64,000 nucleotides of DNA from Yaniella flava (GTDB lineage: Bacteria; Actinomycetota; Actinomycetes; Actinomycetales; Micrococcaceae). This document shows positions 1 through 8,047 of this stretch, piece after piece. Under the pieces are notes generated by a model. That model was not told where the DNA came from. It searched no databases and worked only from the letters and a program-made list of their open reading frames with translations. The stretch covers positions 19,935 through 83,934 of the forward strand of contig NZ_BAAAMN010000010.1 in NCBI RefSeq assembly GCF_039529295.1, written 5' to 3'. The first letter of the stretch is position 1. Each line of letters begins with the position of its first letter. The position numbers and the translations under genes were made by a program.

Positions 1-541
1 ACGGACCTGGCACCCATTCTGCGGGTAAGGCCAGCACGTCTGCTCCCGCGTCAATGAGCATGCGAGAGACCTCGGGGAAGCGCAGGTCATAGCAGGTTTG
101 CATGCCAATTTTCAGGCCGTTGATTTCAAGTAACTGGGGTTCTTGCATCTCGCCTGGGGTGACCCACTTGGATTCGTGCGTCCCGAAGGCGTCATAGAGA
201 TGGAGCTTCCGATAGACCGCTTCTATGTCACCGTGCTGTATCGCCACCAAGGTGTTATAGATTCTGCCGTTGCCGTCGGGCTCATTGACCCCGGCAATAA
301 TCGCGATGTCCTGTTCGACACTGAGATGCCGAAGTGCCGCCACGGACTCGCCATCCAGTGCTTCAGCGCTATGCGCGAATGACTCGTCGATGACAGGATT
401 CGTGAACGTCGCGTACTCCGGAAGGACGGCTAATTCCGCACCGCGCTCCGCTGCTTCACTTACGAGCCGTACTATCTGAGCGAGATTCTCAGATTTGTTG
501 GTAGACGGCGCGTATTGAACAACTGCAACATGGAGGCTCAT
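1..541 (-). CDS. Carbon-nitrogen hydrolase (nitrilase superfamily), 3' part beyond window
   Basis: I translated this on the minus strand from the ATG at 541; the frame stays open to base 1, so the C-terminus is missing. The visible ~180 residues carry the nitrilase-superfamily catalytic triad in order: Glu in LPEY near residue 45, Lys in YRKLHLYDAFG, and Cys in QTCYDLRFPE. This family hydrolyses amides or nitriles through a cysteine thioester in the cytoplasm. The YRK/YDAFG and CYDLRFPE context is closest to omega-amidase and deaminated-glutathione-amidase types, but the substrate cannot be fixed. It is transcribed in the same direction as the SulP gene, which lies upstream, with 32 bases between them. 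Confidence 0.85.
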   Translation of the reverse strand, partial: MSLHVAVVQYAPSTNKSENLAQIVRLVSEAAERGAELAVLPEYATFTNPVIDESFAHSAEALDGESVAALRHLSVEQDIAIIAGVNEPDGNGRIYNTLVAIQHGDIEAVYRKLHLYDAFGTHESKWVTPGEMQEPQLLEINGLKIGMQTCYDLRFPEVSRMLIDAGADVLALPAEWVPGP

Positions 542-573
542 ACAGTTTCCTGTTCTCTCGGCTTTATTGCAGA

Positions 574-2049
574 CTAACTGACCTGCTTACCAAGTGGGAA
601 GGGTGCGCGCAGGCCAAGGAATTCGACGGTTTTGCCACGATCGCTGTAGCGTTCATGAATCGCATCGAGCGTCGCCGCGGTGGATTGATCCCAAATATTG
701 GCTTGTCGTAGGTCGATCACCACATTGTCCGGGTCGAGCGCGTAATCGAACTGGTTGGCTAGGTCATGTGAGGAAGCGAAGAATAGTTGGCCGGTGACCA
801 GATAGGTCGCGGTGTTTTCTTGGTCGTCCAGGCTGCGTGTGACCTTGGCAAAGTGGGAAACGCGTCGTACAAAGGCAATCATGGCCGCGAGTACGCCGAG
901 ACCAACGCCAATCGCTAAGTTCCCGGTTACTACGGTGGGGATGACTGTGATCAGCATAATCACTGTTTCAGAAACCGGCATATTTTTCAGTGTGCGAGGG
1001 GCGATCGAGTGCCATTCGAATGTCGCGTAAGCGACGTAGACCATCACGGCCACGAGTACTGCCATCGGCATCATCCCGACGATATCTCCAAGACCGACCG
1101 ACAGGATCATCAGAAACACCCCCGCCACAAAGGTCGAAATACGCGTGCGGGCACCGGATGCACGCACGTTGATCATGGTTTGGCCAATCATCGCGCAGCC
1201 GCCCATGCCGCCGAAGAAGCCTGAGAGGATATTGGCGCCGCCTTGGCCCACAGATTCGCGGGTTTTTGACGAACCGGTGTCGGTAATGTTGTCGACGAGT
1301 TGCGCGGTCATCAACGACTCGAGCAGGCCCACGACGGCCATGGTCAGCGCTGCTGGCAGAATCACCTGGAGCGTTTCGAGCGTGAACGGAACATCTGGAA
1401 TCAGGAAGACAGGTAACTCGCTGGGCAGCTCGCCTTTATCTTCGACGGTGGGTACGTCAATGCTGAAGATCACCACGATGAGGGTGACAACTACGATGGC
1501 CACGAGCGGTGCGGGAATGACGGCGGTGACTCTGGGCGAGAGGAAGATGATGGCCAGGCCTAGCGCGAAGAGTGGGTAGACCGCCCATGGGACGTCGATG
1601 AGATCCGGCAGTTGTGCCACGAAGATGAGTATGGCCAGCGCGTTGACGAACCCGGTCATCACGGATTGCGGGATGAAGCGCATCAGCTTTGCAACGCCAA
1701 TGACTCCGAACAGAATTTGCAGGATGCCAGCAAGAATCACGGTTGCGAAGAGGTATTCGACGCCGTGGGACGCGACCACCGGGGCGATGACAAGTGCGGT
1801 TGCCGCTGTGGCCGCAGAGATCATGGCGGGGCGGCCACCCAGGAAGGCAATGGACATGGCCATAATCGCAGCCGCGTAGAGCCCGACTTTCGGGTCGACG
1901 TCTGCGATGAGAGCGAACGCGATAGCTTCTGGGATTAATGCCAATGCGACGACGAGGCCGGCGAGAATTTCAGTACGCAGCCACGCTGGGCGTTTGAACG
2001 TTTCTCTCACGGATTGGCGTTGGACGGGAGTGACCGGCGCCACGGACAT
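574..2049 (-). CDS. SulP family inorganic anion transporter with STAS domain
   Basis: The 491-residue protein has the SulP layout: a hydrophobic Sulfate_transp core (about residues 20-400) with an early segment reading LVVALALIPEAIAFA and conserved pieces such as GLYAA, GGRPAMISAATAA and GGMGGCAMIGQTMINV, then a C-terminal STAS domain (about 405-491; VVIDLRQANIWDQS). SulP proteins move sulfate, bicarbonate or similar anions across the membrane. The early ALIPEA and the GQTMIN segments resemble the bicarbonate/sulfate branch; the substrate is not determinable here. I prefer the ATG at 2049 because a GAGG Shine-Dalgarno lies five bases upstream; a GTG at 2055 is also in frame. It diverges from the SRPBCC gene at 2108. 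Confidence 0.9.
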   Translation of the reverse strand: MSVAPVTPVQRQSVRETFKRPAWLRTEILAGLVVALALIPEAIAFALIADVDPKVGLYAAAIMAMSIAFLGGRPAMISAATAATALVIAPVVASHGVEYLFATVILAGILQILFGVIGVAKLMRFIPQSVMTGFVNALAILIFVAQLPDLIDVPWAVYPLFALGLAIIFLSPRVTAVIPAPLVAIVVVTLIVVIFSIDVPTVEDKGELPSELPVFLIPDVPFTLETLQVILPAALTMAVVGLLESLMTAQLVDNITDTGSSKTRESVGQGGANILSGFFGGMGGCAMIGQTMINVRASGARTRISTFVAGVFLMILSVGLGDIVGMMPMAVLVAVMVYVAYATFEWHSIAPRTLKNMPVSETVIMLITVIPTVVTGNLAIGVGLGVLAAMIAFVRRVSHFAKVTRSLDDQENTATYLVTGQLFFASSHDLANQFDYALDPDNVVIDLRQANIWDQSTAATLDAIHERYSDRGKTVEFLGLRAPFPLGKQVS

Positions 2050-2107
2050 ATGCACCTCTGTGTGGAAAGTGTGGCCAGATACGTGCGATCACGCGTAGTC
2101 TGACCGT

Positions 2108-2593
2108 ATGAGTGAACAGATGTATTCTAGCCATGAAGTCACCGAAGTCGACACCGGACCCTACACAATCAGCTATCGGACGCTCGTCGCAGCAGAGCCA
2201 GAGCAGTTGTGGAAGCTTGCGTCGAACCCGCACCGACACCATGAACTGGACGGCGGCGGGACCCTTTCAACCAAGGTGACCGGGCCGGAAGAACTTGCCC
2301 AGGGCGATACCTTCAATATTTGGATGCGCCAGTTCGGGCTGCCATATACCCTGACCATGCGCGTGGTGACAGCTCACACTAAACGTGAGATTGCCTGGCA
2401 GCATCCCGGTAAACATATCTGGCGGTGGACGTTTGAACCGGCCGACGATGGCGGAACCTGGGTGACCGAGACGTTCGACTATACGCAGGTGACACCCTTG
2501 ATGATCCGCGGATTCAATTGGATGGGTATCCTGAAGAACAACGCGAAAAACATGCAGGCTTCCTTGACACAACTGCAGCAGCGTTTCACCTAA
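2108..2593 (+). CDS. SRPBCC (START-like) family protein
   Basis: A 161-residue soluble protein with the polyketide-cyclase/START-like pattern: an N-terminal strand entering YRTLVAAEPEQLWKLASNP, a central HELDGGGTLSTKVTGP segment, W-rich strands (IAWQHPGKHIWRWTFEP) and a long C-terminal helix ending NAKNMQASLTQLQQRF. Such proteins form a helix-grip cavity that binds a hydrophobic ligand; no enzymatic residue can be named. It is a single gene diverging from the sulP-like gene with a 58-base shared upstream region. Its stop codon abuts the decayed Fic remnant on the opposite strand. Confidence 0.75.
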   Translation: MSEQMYSSHEVTEVDTGPYTISYRTLVAAEPEQLWKLASNPHRHHELDGGGTLSTKVTGPEELAQGDTFNIWMRQFGLPYTLTMRVVTAHTKREIAWQHPGKHIWRWTFEPADDGGTWVTETFDYTQVTPLMIRGFNWMGILKNNAKNMQASLTQLQQRFT

Positions 2594-2599
2594 TTCCGC

Positions 2600-2907
2600 T
2601 CCACGGCAACGCAAAGACCGTAGCCGCATGTCTTGCGAATGCCGAGACATCAAAATCTGCCCAGTCTATAGCTCGAACAATTTGATGCACATCTGCTAGG
2701 TACCGATCTATTTGATCGGACGTGGGCAGCATCATAAGTATGTTCCACCAAAGCAGGAACCGTGTTTAACTGCCGGTGACGACGTCCCGTGACTTTGTAC
2801 TCATACACATGGAAACCGTCAGGAGGACCACTATCGGCAATATTCCTCATAGCCGTTGAGTGCGACGGTGGATAAAAATAGGAAGTCCACGAGTTGAACG
2901 TTGCCAC
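2600..2907 (-). pseudogene. Decayed Fic/DOC family toxin remnant
   Basis: Reading the minus strand from the GTG at 2907 gives VATFNSWTSYFYPP, then a sequence with NI, YEYKVTGRR.RQL and VEHTYDAAHVRS. These match the N-terminal signature of actinobacterial Fic AMP-transferases (FNSWESYFYP, RNL, EY.AT.R, RTYDAAHVRAIH). After a shift, a second frame reads DQIDRYLADVHQIVRAIDWA.F and AATVFA, the Fic segment just before the catalytic HPFREGNGR loop. The loop itself is gone: sequence similarity stops at VFA. The gene is therefore frameshifted and has lost its active site. It sits five bases downstream of its antitoxin remnant, the usual order for this pair. I reconstructed it by eye; an alignment would fix the exact breakpoints. 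Confidence 0.6.
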
Positions 2908-2911
2908 GAGC

Positions 2912-3131
2912 TCACGCTGACGTCGTTGGAATAGCCCTCCGTGCCGCACCACGTGCACGCTGCAAATACGTCTCTTCATCAATCAGACCCAACGCATCAT
3001 CTACTAGATCTTTGACGTCGTCCCGATTTGGAACCCAACCTTCGTGCCACGCTGTAGCAAGGGACTGTAGGACGGCGCGACATTGTTATTCGAAAGCTCA
3101 GGCCAGCGATGTTCCATATCAAAGTCACTCA
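2912..3131 (-). pseudogene. Decayed VbhA-like Fic antitoxin, frameshifted
   Basis: From the ATG at 3131 the minus strand reads MSDFDMEHRWPELSNNNVA. One base is then missing near the GCGCCGTCC stretch, after which the continuing frame reads VLQSLATAWHEGWVPNRDDV and ends ARGAARRAIPTTSA before a TGA at 2912. The T-A-W-H-E-G segment fits the (S/T)xxxE(G/N) inhibitory-helix motif of class I Fic antitoxins, which blocks ATP binding in the toxin. Antitoxin before toxin, separated by a few bases, is the normal arrangement. The single-base loss makes this a pseudogene unless it is a sequencing error. Confidence 0.6.
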
Positions 3132-3327
3132 TAATTTCCACGGCTTCCTGCTGCGTACGGTCCTCCCCTATTGAGTTGTTTTGATAGTGCCACGCTCGGC
3201 AGGCACGGTTCCGCAGTTTCTGGTGTGCCCAGTCTTGTGTCGTCCACAGGCCTCGAATTGATCGAACCCTATCCACATTTTCATTCGTTTCCTCCCACAT
3301 TCGGAGCTCGGGTGCTGAAGTTTTGGC

Positions 3328-4983
3328 ATGACACGACTTCTGGAGACCGGCGTGAACCCGGCGGCACTCATCGACAAGGCCCAGCGACTTCTCGCTAGCG
3401 CAGTCGCGGCATACCGCCGTCCCGAGGCTTATTCGAAACTCGCCCGATTCACCGTTGACCAGGCCTCGATTGACTGGGGAACGGTTTGGGGATCAGACAT
3501 GTCGGAGTCGCACGAGTCTGTGCGTCCACCAGACGTCCCGTTTCCCGTGCTGCTACGCAACATCGAAACACTGGCTCGGACCGTCGAAGTACTCCAGACC
3601 CTCATGGCAGGATTTGCTTCCGCCGCCTATTATTCGGACATTGAACGAGCCGAAATATTCGGCATGCCCCCAGGCAAGAGCGCCTTCCGCAATACTGCTG
3701 AATACCTTCGTGATTCGCTGATGATCTCCCTCAAAGATGCAAAATCGCGGGTGAAGCTGGCCGGAAATTTGGCACCTCTCCCGAGTCTCGACGGTGGTCA
3801 CGTGCCGGAGTCCTCGTACCCTACCGTTGCTCAAAGTTTTCTTAGTACTTCTATTGATTCGACGGCAGCCGAGATCGTGGTGGATACCGTCAAACACGTT
3901 GAGCGCGCGGCAGCTCAAGCGAAAGTACTCACCCCCGAAGTCGAAGCACAACTCGAGTCGGGCCAGAACCAACTGGCAGAACACGCGTCCACCTTGGATC
4001 CGGATGGCTTACGCCAAGTCGCCAAGCGTTGGTCACAGTACACCACCTACTGGTTCGACCAGGACGGAAAACCCGACCACGACGTACTGGATCGGAAACG
4101 TGGCGCCTTCTACCGCGGACAAACCCAGGGGCTACACAGTTGGATGCTTCGCGTCGACAGCTTGTTCCATGAACGCCTCCGTGTACTGGCCTCCGTCGTC
4201 AACAATCCCAACACCAGCTTTGAGCCACTGAAGTCTCTGTTGGAAAAGCTCTTCGGCACCAGCCTGCCGAACTTCACCACTCCGGTCATCCGCAAAAAGC
4301 CCGACAATCATGGGCAACAAGAGCTCTTTAGTGAAGACGAAGTTGGGAATCCGATGCCGGACGCTGACGAGCGCAGTCGTGAACAGAGACTCTTGGATGG
4401 CATCACAGCAGTCTTCGATACCGGGATGTCACTCGCCTCAACCACCCTGCCGACGGTCGGCGGACTCCCACCGCAGTTGAGTGTCATCATGGATTACCAG
4501 ACCTTATATGATCAGACGTCCCACAGTTGCGAGGCCACCGGTCCGTCGCGCCCCAATGCGACAAACTTCATTTCGCAGGCGTTGTTTACCGGGCCGATCT
4601 CGCCGTCCTCGATTCGACCACTTTCTTGCGAGGCAGATCTCATTCCCACCGTGCTTGGGGCAAATGGTGCGGTGCTGGACATGGGACGCACGGCCAGGTT
4701 GTTCTCGCCAGATCAACGGCGAGCGCTCATCGCCCGAGATCGCGGATGTGCTGCCCCGAACTGCACGATCCCTGCTCCCTGGTGCGATGCCCATCACGCC
4801 AAATCGTGGAAACGGGGCGGCCACACCTCGATCGCTAATGCGGCGCTATTGTGTTCGCATCATCACCACGCGGTTCACGCTGGCATGTGGACGATCGAGA
4901 TGAAAGACGGCATCGCTTGGTTTATTCCGGCGCCCTATTTGGATCCAGATCGCAGACCTCGACGAAACAGGTTTTGGCGATAA
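3328..4983 (+). CDS. DUF222/HNH endonuclease domain protein (13E12 repeat family)
   Basis: The 551-residue protein has an N-terminal DUF222-type helical region (about residues 60-330) and a C-terminal HNH nuclease domain: DRGCAAPNCTIPAPWCDAHH, then a Trp/Gly-rich segment with the Asn of SIANAALLC and a final SHHHHAVH. This is the treble-clef HNH motif with two Cys pairs. Actinobacteria often carry several copies, and they behave like mobile or repetitive genes (13E12 repeats in mycobacteria); their biological role is unsettled. No convincing Shine-Dalgarno precedes the ATG. A degenerate copy of its last ~20 codons recurs about 370 bases downstream, evidence of a local duplication. Confidence 0.85.
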   Translation: MTRLLETGVNPAALIDKAQRLLASAVAAYRRPEAYSKLARFTVDQASIDWGTVWGSDMSESHESVRPPDVPFPVLLRNIETLARTVEVLQTLMAGFASAAYYSDIERAEIFGMPPGKSAFRNTAEYLRDSLMISLKDAKSRVKLAGNLAPLPSLDGGHVPESSYPTVAQSFLSTSIDSTAAEIVVDTVKHVERAAAQAKVLTPEVEAQLESGQNQLAEHASTLDPDGLRQVAKRWSQYTTYWFDQDGKPDHDVLDRKRGAFYRGQTQGLHSWMLRVDSLFHERLRVLASVVNNPNTSFEPLKSLLEKLFGTSLPNFTTPVIRKKPDNHGQQELFSEDEVGNPMPDADERSREQRLLDGITAVFDTGMSLASTTLPTVGGLPPQLSVIMDYQTLYDQTSHSCEATGPSRPNATNFISQALFTGPISPSSIRPLSCEADLIPTVLGANGAVLDMGRTARLFSPDQRRALIARDRGCAAPNCTIPAPWCDAHHAKSWKRGGHTSIANAALLCSHHHHAVHAGMWTIEMKDGIAWFIPAPYLDPDRRPRRNRFWR

Positions 4984-5067
4984 AGTGAGTAGCACTTTCA
5001 GTTATTCACAATGACAAATTGTGGATTGAACGAGAACCGTAAATATTGCTATATGGGCTGCTAAGGA

Positions 5068-5089
5068 GGCGAGGACAAGGTCCCTCGTC
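5068..5089. other. Covarying hairpin A, copy 1
   Basis: A 7-bp stem GGCGAGG / CCTCGTC closes an 8-base loop acaaggtc. In copy 2 (5440-5461) the stem is GATGAGG / CCTCATC with loop acaaggtg: a C-G pair has become T-A and a G-T pair A-T, while the loop is almost unchanged. Paired changes that keep the helix suggest selection on the folded form. Confidence 0.6.
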
Positions 5090-5097
5090 ATTGCCGT

Positions 5098-5137
5098 GGG
5101 AGGGTCTACAGGACATATTGCGCTTGTAGGTCCTCCC
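5098..5137. terminator. Bidirectional terminator-like hairpin B, copy 1
   Basis: A long stem of about 15 bp (5098-5112 with 5123-5137, including a few G-T pairs) lies between the HNH gene on the plus strand and the Abi-like fragment on the minus strand, followed on the plus strand by a short T-rich run (ctttttc). It fits a terminator for converging genes. Confidence 0.6.
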
Positions 5138-5145
5138 TACCTTTT

Positions 5146-5270
5146 TCAATCTGGTCGCTTTTCCATATGAGCTGGCACGCGATTAAAACCGCTAACCCAT
5201 TCTTCGGCTGCTGGTTCGATATTTCTCATGAGGTCGAAAATCTCGCGCATCAACAAGGGGAAATTGTCAT
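5146..5270 (-). pseudogene. Orphan C-terminal fragment of an Abi-like gene
   Basis: The minus strand from about 5270 reads DNFPLLMREIFDLMRNIEP and on to NRVPAHMEKRPD with a TGA at 5146. It aligns without gaps to the C-terminus of the decayed Abi-like gene at 5514-6240 (DLPFLMREAFGLMKSIEP ... NRIPDLLKARPY). Only these ~40 codons survive here, with no start and no N-terminal part, so it is a duplication remnant. Confidence 0.6.
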
Positions 5271-5284
5271 TATGAAACATGGGA

Positions 5285-5345
5285 CCCCTCAGATTATTCA
5301 GCTACCTATTTGAATCCAAGCTGGCGTCCCTCGACGGGATAGATT
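5285..5345 (+). pseudogene. Remnant of HNH-gene 3' end (copy 2)
   Basis: The plus strand reads YLNPSWRP and, after a one-base shift, RRDRFWR, matching the C-terminal YLDPDRRPRRNRFWR of the HNH protein that ends at 4983. It belongs to the second copy of the tandem duplication and has no coding capacity of its own. Confidence 0.5.
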
Positions 5346-5439
5346 CTGGCGAATATTTTTTGCGCGCCACCTTTTAATGCACAGGTACCAAACTGTGATT
5401 GAAAACGATCCAGACATATTGCTAATGTGATTGCTAGGA

Positions 5440-5461
5440 GATGAGGACAAGGTGCCTCATC
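5440..5461. other. Covarying hairpin A, copy 2
   Basis: Stem GATGAGG / CCTCATC with loop acaaggtg. It is the partner of the hairpin at 5068-5089; the two stems differ by compensatory changes. Confidence 0.6.
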
Positions 5462-5466
5462 ATGCT

Positions 5467-5507
5467 GGGGAGAGAGGGCAGGACGTATGCGCCTGCAGGC
5501 TCTCCCC
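5467..5507. terminator. Terminator-like hairpin B, copy 2
   Basis: A GC-rich stem starts GGGGAGAG and closes CTCTCCCC, with an internal mismatch block and an inner GCAGG/CCTGC helix, followed by tttt on the plus strand. It lies just beyond the stop of the decayed Abi-like gene and is equivalent to the hairpin at 5098-5137. Confidence 0.6.
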
Positions 5508-5513
5508 TTTTCC

Positions 5514-6240
5514 TTAATATGGTCGAGCTTTCAATAAATCAGGGATGCGGTTGAAGTTGCTGGCCCAGTCTGCGACGACAGGTTCAATACTTTTCATGAG
5601 CCCAAATGCTTCTCGCATCAAAAAGGGCAGATCTTCATCAAATATCGGTTCTAAATGTGAGAGGCGATTGCGTAATCGGCGCAGATCGGTAACGCGCCAA
5701 AAAGTTATCGCCCCATCTGCGTCCGAGATGTAGGGGAATGCGAACTGCAAAGCTTCCACCCCAGATTCGTTCACGGTTGATGTTCTTGCGAATCGTTAAC
5801 GAAGCTTCTGCTGTCTGATTCGGCAGCAAGTCTTTCCACATTCCAAACATGACTTGAGCTAAGACGTCATCATGTTGAACGTCATGACCAAATCGCTGAT
5901 GATCCGGCATGCGCCGTAAAGCGTTATTTTCCGCTGCACGCACGGCCGAAATGCGTTTCCGCTGGGTCAAGCTGCGCAACGGTGACGCCGGTGGTGACAA
6001 CAACCAACTATTGGAGTCTCCATCATTTTCTCGGTTCCACCGCTGAAGCTGTGTATCTATGGCATTGCGAAGGACGACTTCAGTGACGCCTAAAACCTGC
6101 TGGACAGCCTCGACGAGCTCGCTATGCCACTGAAACAGCGCTCACTCTCACATATCATTGCGATTCGCGGCAGCCAAGTATGGCTCCATCCGTGCAAGAT
6201 GAAGAACCTGGATAATCTTCCGCCGCGAGGTAGCCTTCAC
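5514..6240 (-). pseudogene. Abi-like (abortive infection) family gene, broken
   Basis: From a GTG at about 6240 the minus strand reads VKATSRRKIIQVLHLARMEP and YLAAANRNDM, then meets two in-frame TGA codons (6148-6150 and 6142-6144). It resumes as ALFQWHSELVEAVQQVLGVT, EVVLRNAID.QLQRWN and WKDLLPN. Near 5750-5770 the frame shifts and finishes with ALQFAFPYIS, RVTDLRRLRNRLSHLEPIF and a C-terminal NRIPDLLKARPY. The EV.LRNA ... WN ... LR.LRNR..H.EPIF order is that of Abi-like proteins, relatives of phage abortive-infection factors. Two stops plus a frameshift make a working protein unlikely. The 3' end is duplicated at 5146-5270. Confidence 0.65.
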
Positions 6241-6404
6241 CCGAACAGTGTGACAGGTCTATTGAATGTGACACGGTTAGATATCCACAGCTCTCGTCAA
6301 ACAACGTTCCTCGGCCTCCGTGCTACAGCTAAGCTGGTGGCAACCCAACAGTTGGCGTCAATGGGGGCGCGTGACCGACGAAAAGTCATCAAGGAGTTCC
6401 GAGT

Positions 6405-6821
6405 ATGGCAAGAAAACCCTTCCACATGCCACCGAAAGCGTTCGGTCCAGCAGAAGCTGATCCCAACGCCAATGTCACGGTCTTCACCGCCGACGATGCT
6501 CCGGACCTTCGATCGGGTACACCACCTGCCATGCTTCGGAAGTTGGAAGGTGACGGCGCGAATCTCATCTTTCTAACGTTCGCACCGGGGCAGGTATTGC
6601 GTTCGCACACCTCCGCCCATCCCATCACAGTGCAAGCGCTCAGTGGCAATCTTGAGCTTACGACTGATGACGGCGATGTCGTCCTCGAACCGGGCACCGT
6701 AGTGCATCTGCGGGCGATGGTCGTCCACGAAGTGTTCGCGCCAAACGACGCCGCAGAGCAAAATGTTCTACTCCTGACCATGTTCACCGGAGAACGCCAC
6801 TCTGACGATTCTGCGAGCTAA
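6405..6821 (+). CDS. Small cupin-domain protein
   Basis: A 138-residue single-cupin protein. The first cupin motif is HTSAHPITVQALSGNLELTT and the second EPGTVVHLRAMVVHEVFA, so some of the usual metal-binding His positions are kept. Proteins of this size are often metal-binding sensors or small isomerases; no substrate can be given. The start at 6405 is supported by AAGGAG about 10 bases upstream. The gene lies alone between the decayed Abi-like gene and the RES toxin gene; its 3' end faces the 3' end of that gene. Confidence 0.75.
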   Translation: MARKPFHMPPKAFGPAEADPNANVTVFTADDAPDLRSGTPPAMLRKLEGDGANLIFLTFAPGQVLRSHTSAHPITVQALSGNLELTTDDGDVVLEPGTVVHLRAMVVHEVFAPNDAAEQNVLLLTMFTGERHSDDSAS

Positions 6822-6866
6822 CGCTCAGAGGCGGGGGCCGACCGTTGTTAGAGGCGTGTTTTCGAT

Positions 6867-7523
6867 TCAAGCACTCGGAGTAGGTGGTGGATTCCAACGG
6901 ACGCGAATGCCCAATAGAAAGCACATGTCCGTGAGCCATTGTCTGTCAATATGTCTGCTGAAGATTTTTGCTACCGAGTCGTCGAGCGATAGCGCATCGG
7001 GCTCGATCCGGTCGCCGAACAACACGACCGCTACGGTGTCATTGCAACGATTGCTCATCCAAGCTGCACCGTCAAACCCAGCACGATGTGCAGCTTCGGC
7101 CCATTGCACAGTATGGGTATAAGTCCACATATCCGACGACGTTAGCTCCTGATGAGTAGTGCCCAAGGCTCGGAGCCCAGTACCCATAAACTTGGCCAGG
7201 CTCAGCTCCCGATTGGTACGAAGTCCGGCCATCATGCTACCTATGTAGTCGGCTTCCAGAAGCACACCCCCAGCGGCTGGTATATCCCGGAGGAGGGTTT
7301 CGCACACAGCTGCTTCGGCTGAATAGGCAGCATACAGTACTGGCACGACTGCCCCGGACTGGTCTGGAAAGAAGGCAAACCTGGTGGGCACACCAAATCC
7401 TGGGTTGAAGTCAGTGGCGAGTCTTCCGCCGGCGACACTTAGCACTCGGTATAGCAACTGGTCGGCTTCAACGGTAAATGTCTCTGCGGAGCGCAGACCT
7501 GTTGGCCACTGACCTTCTACCAT
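6867..7523 (-). CDS. RES-domain toxin
   Basis: A 218-residue protein with the RES domain of NAD+-targeting toxins: an early LLYRV and TRFAFF (conserved Arg region), LYAAYSAEAAVCETLLRD (conserved Glu) and late SNRCNDTVAVVLFGD (conserved Ser/Asn region). Characterised RES toxins such as MbcT degrade NAD+ in the cytoplasm. It overlaps the upstream antitoxin gene by seven bases, the typical coupled arrangement, and no frameshift is visible. In contrast to the Fic and Abi genes nearby, this pair looks intact. It converges on the cupin gene with 45 bases between. Confidence 0.8.
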   Translation of the reverse strand: MVEGQWPTGLRSAETFTVEADQLLYRVLSVAGGRLATDFNPGFGVPTRFAFFPDQSGAVVPVLYAAYSAEAAVCETLLRDIPAAGGVLLEADYIGSMMAGLRTNRELSLAKFMGTGLRALGTTHQELTSSDMWTYTHTVQWAEAAHRAGFDGAAWMSNRCNDTVAVVLFGDRIEPDALSLDDSVAKIFSRHIDRQWLTDMCFLLGIRVRWNPPPTPSA

Positions 7524-8047
7524 TGGGCCCCGAACCGACCTCTAAAAACTGCCAAGATCTGGTCAGCATCCTCAATGACGTCGACCGGTCGCTCACCATC
7601 CAGGCTCGGCGACTCCAGTAGGAACCATTGGGCCACGTCCTCATCCGACACCTCAAGTTGCGAGGCCTCTCGGAGGACATCCAGCACGGAGTGATAGACC
7701 ATGCCGGAATCGGTAAATTGAAAGCCGGGATACAGATATGCATTGCGCCGAAAGATACCCAGGATTTTGCGAGCTTTGCGCCTGTCGTTAGCAAATCCCC
7801 CGGTCGTTTGCTTCGAGCCTGCGAGCCGAGCAACCGTGCGGCCGTCGAGTAGCCCGAACTCGGCTTCAATCTCAAGCCAAGCATTTTCGGTCGCAGCAAT
7901 ACCAGCTGCCATCTGAGATGAAACCGGTTGCTCTAAAGCTTCCATTGCATCACCGAGCAGTCGCATCGATTGCAGCATCCGCTGATAATCCTCGGATTCC
8001 GCCAGCGCGAGCTGTTCGGCTCGAGACTCGGGTGTAAGCGTTGGCAT
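7517..8047 (-). CDS. Xre/MbcA/ParS-type antitoxin of the RES toxin
   Basis: The 176-residue product has an N-terminal helical part and a C-terminal DUF2384-like half (RKILGIFRRNAYLYPGFQFT, HSVLDVLREA, DEDVAQWFLLESPSLDG, DVIEDADQILAVFRGRFG), the part that in MbcA-type antitoxins plugs the RES active site. I start at the ATG at 8047 because AAGGAAGGAGG stands directly upstream; an in-frame ATG at 8071 precedes that ribosome site. It is translationally coupled to the toxin, and such antitoxins commonly repress their own promoter, which would lie between 8048 and 8180. Confidence 0.75.
   Translation of the reverse strand: MPTLTPESRAEQLALAESEDYQRMLQSMRLLGDAMEALEQPVSSQMAAGIAATENAWLEIEAEFGLLDGRTVARLAGSKQTTGGFANDRRKARKILGIFRRNAYLYPGFQFTDSGMVYHSVLDVLREASQLEVSDEDVAQWFLLESPSLDGERPVDVIEDADQILAVFRGRFGAQW

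Larger units (their letters stand above)
4935..5270. repeat. Tandem duplication unit, copy 1
   Basis: This unit runs from the 3' end of the HNH gene (Y-L-D-P ... R-F-W-R) through a two-hairpin intergenic element to a fragment of an Abi-like gene on the minus strand. The same series recurs at about 5300-5640 with many substitutions: HNH tail, hairpins, Abi tail. The copies are roughly 365 bases apart. The most similar segment contains the gaggacaaggt core (5071-5081 and 5443-5453). Confidence 0.65.
5300..5640. repeat. Tandem duplication unit, copy 2
   Basis: Second, diverged copy of the 4935-5270 unit, with the order HNH-gene tail, hairpin A, hairpin B, Abi-like 3' end. Here the Abi reading frame continues beyond the repeat into the larger decayed gene. 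Confidence 0.6.

Noticed and set aside
5068..5507. CRISPR-like repeats
   Set aside because: Only two diverged units about 370 bases apart with gene fragments between; no regular repeat-spacer pattern and no cas genes.
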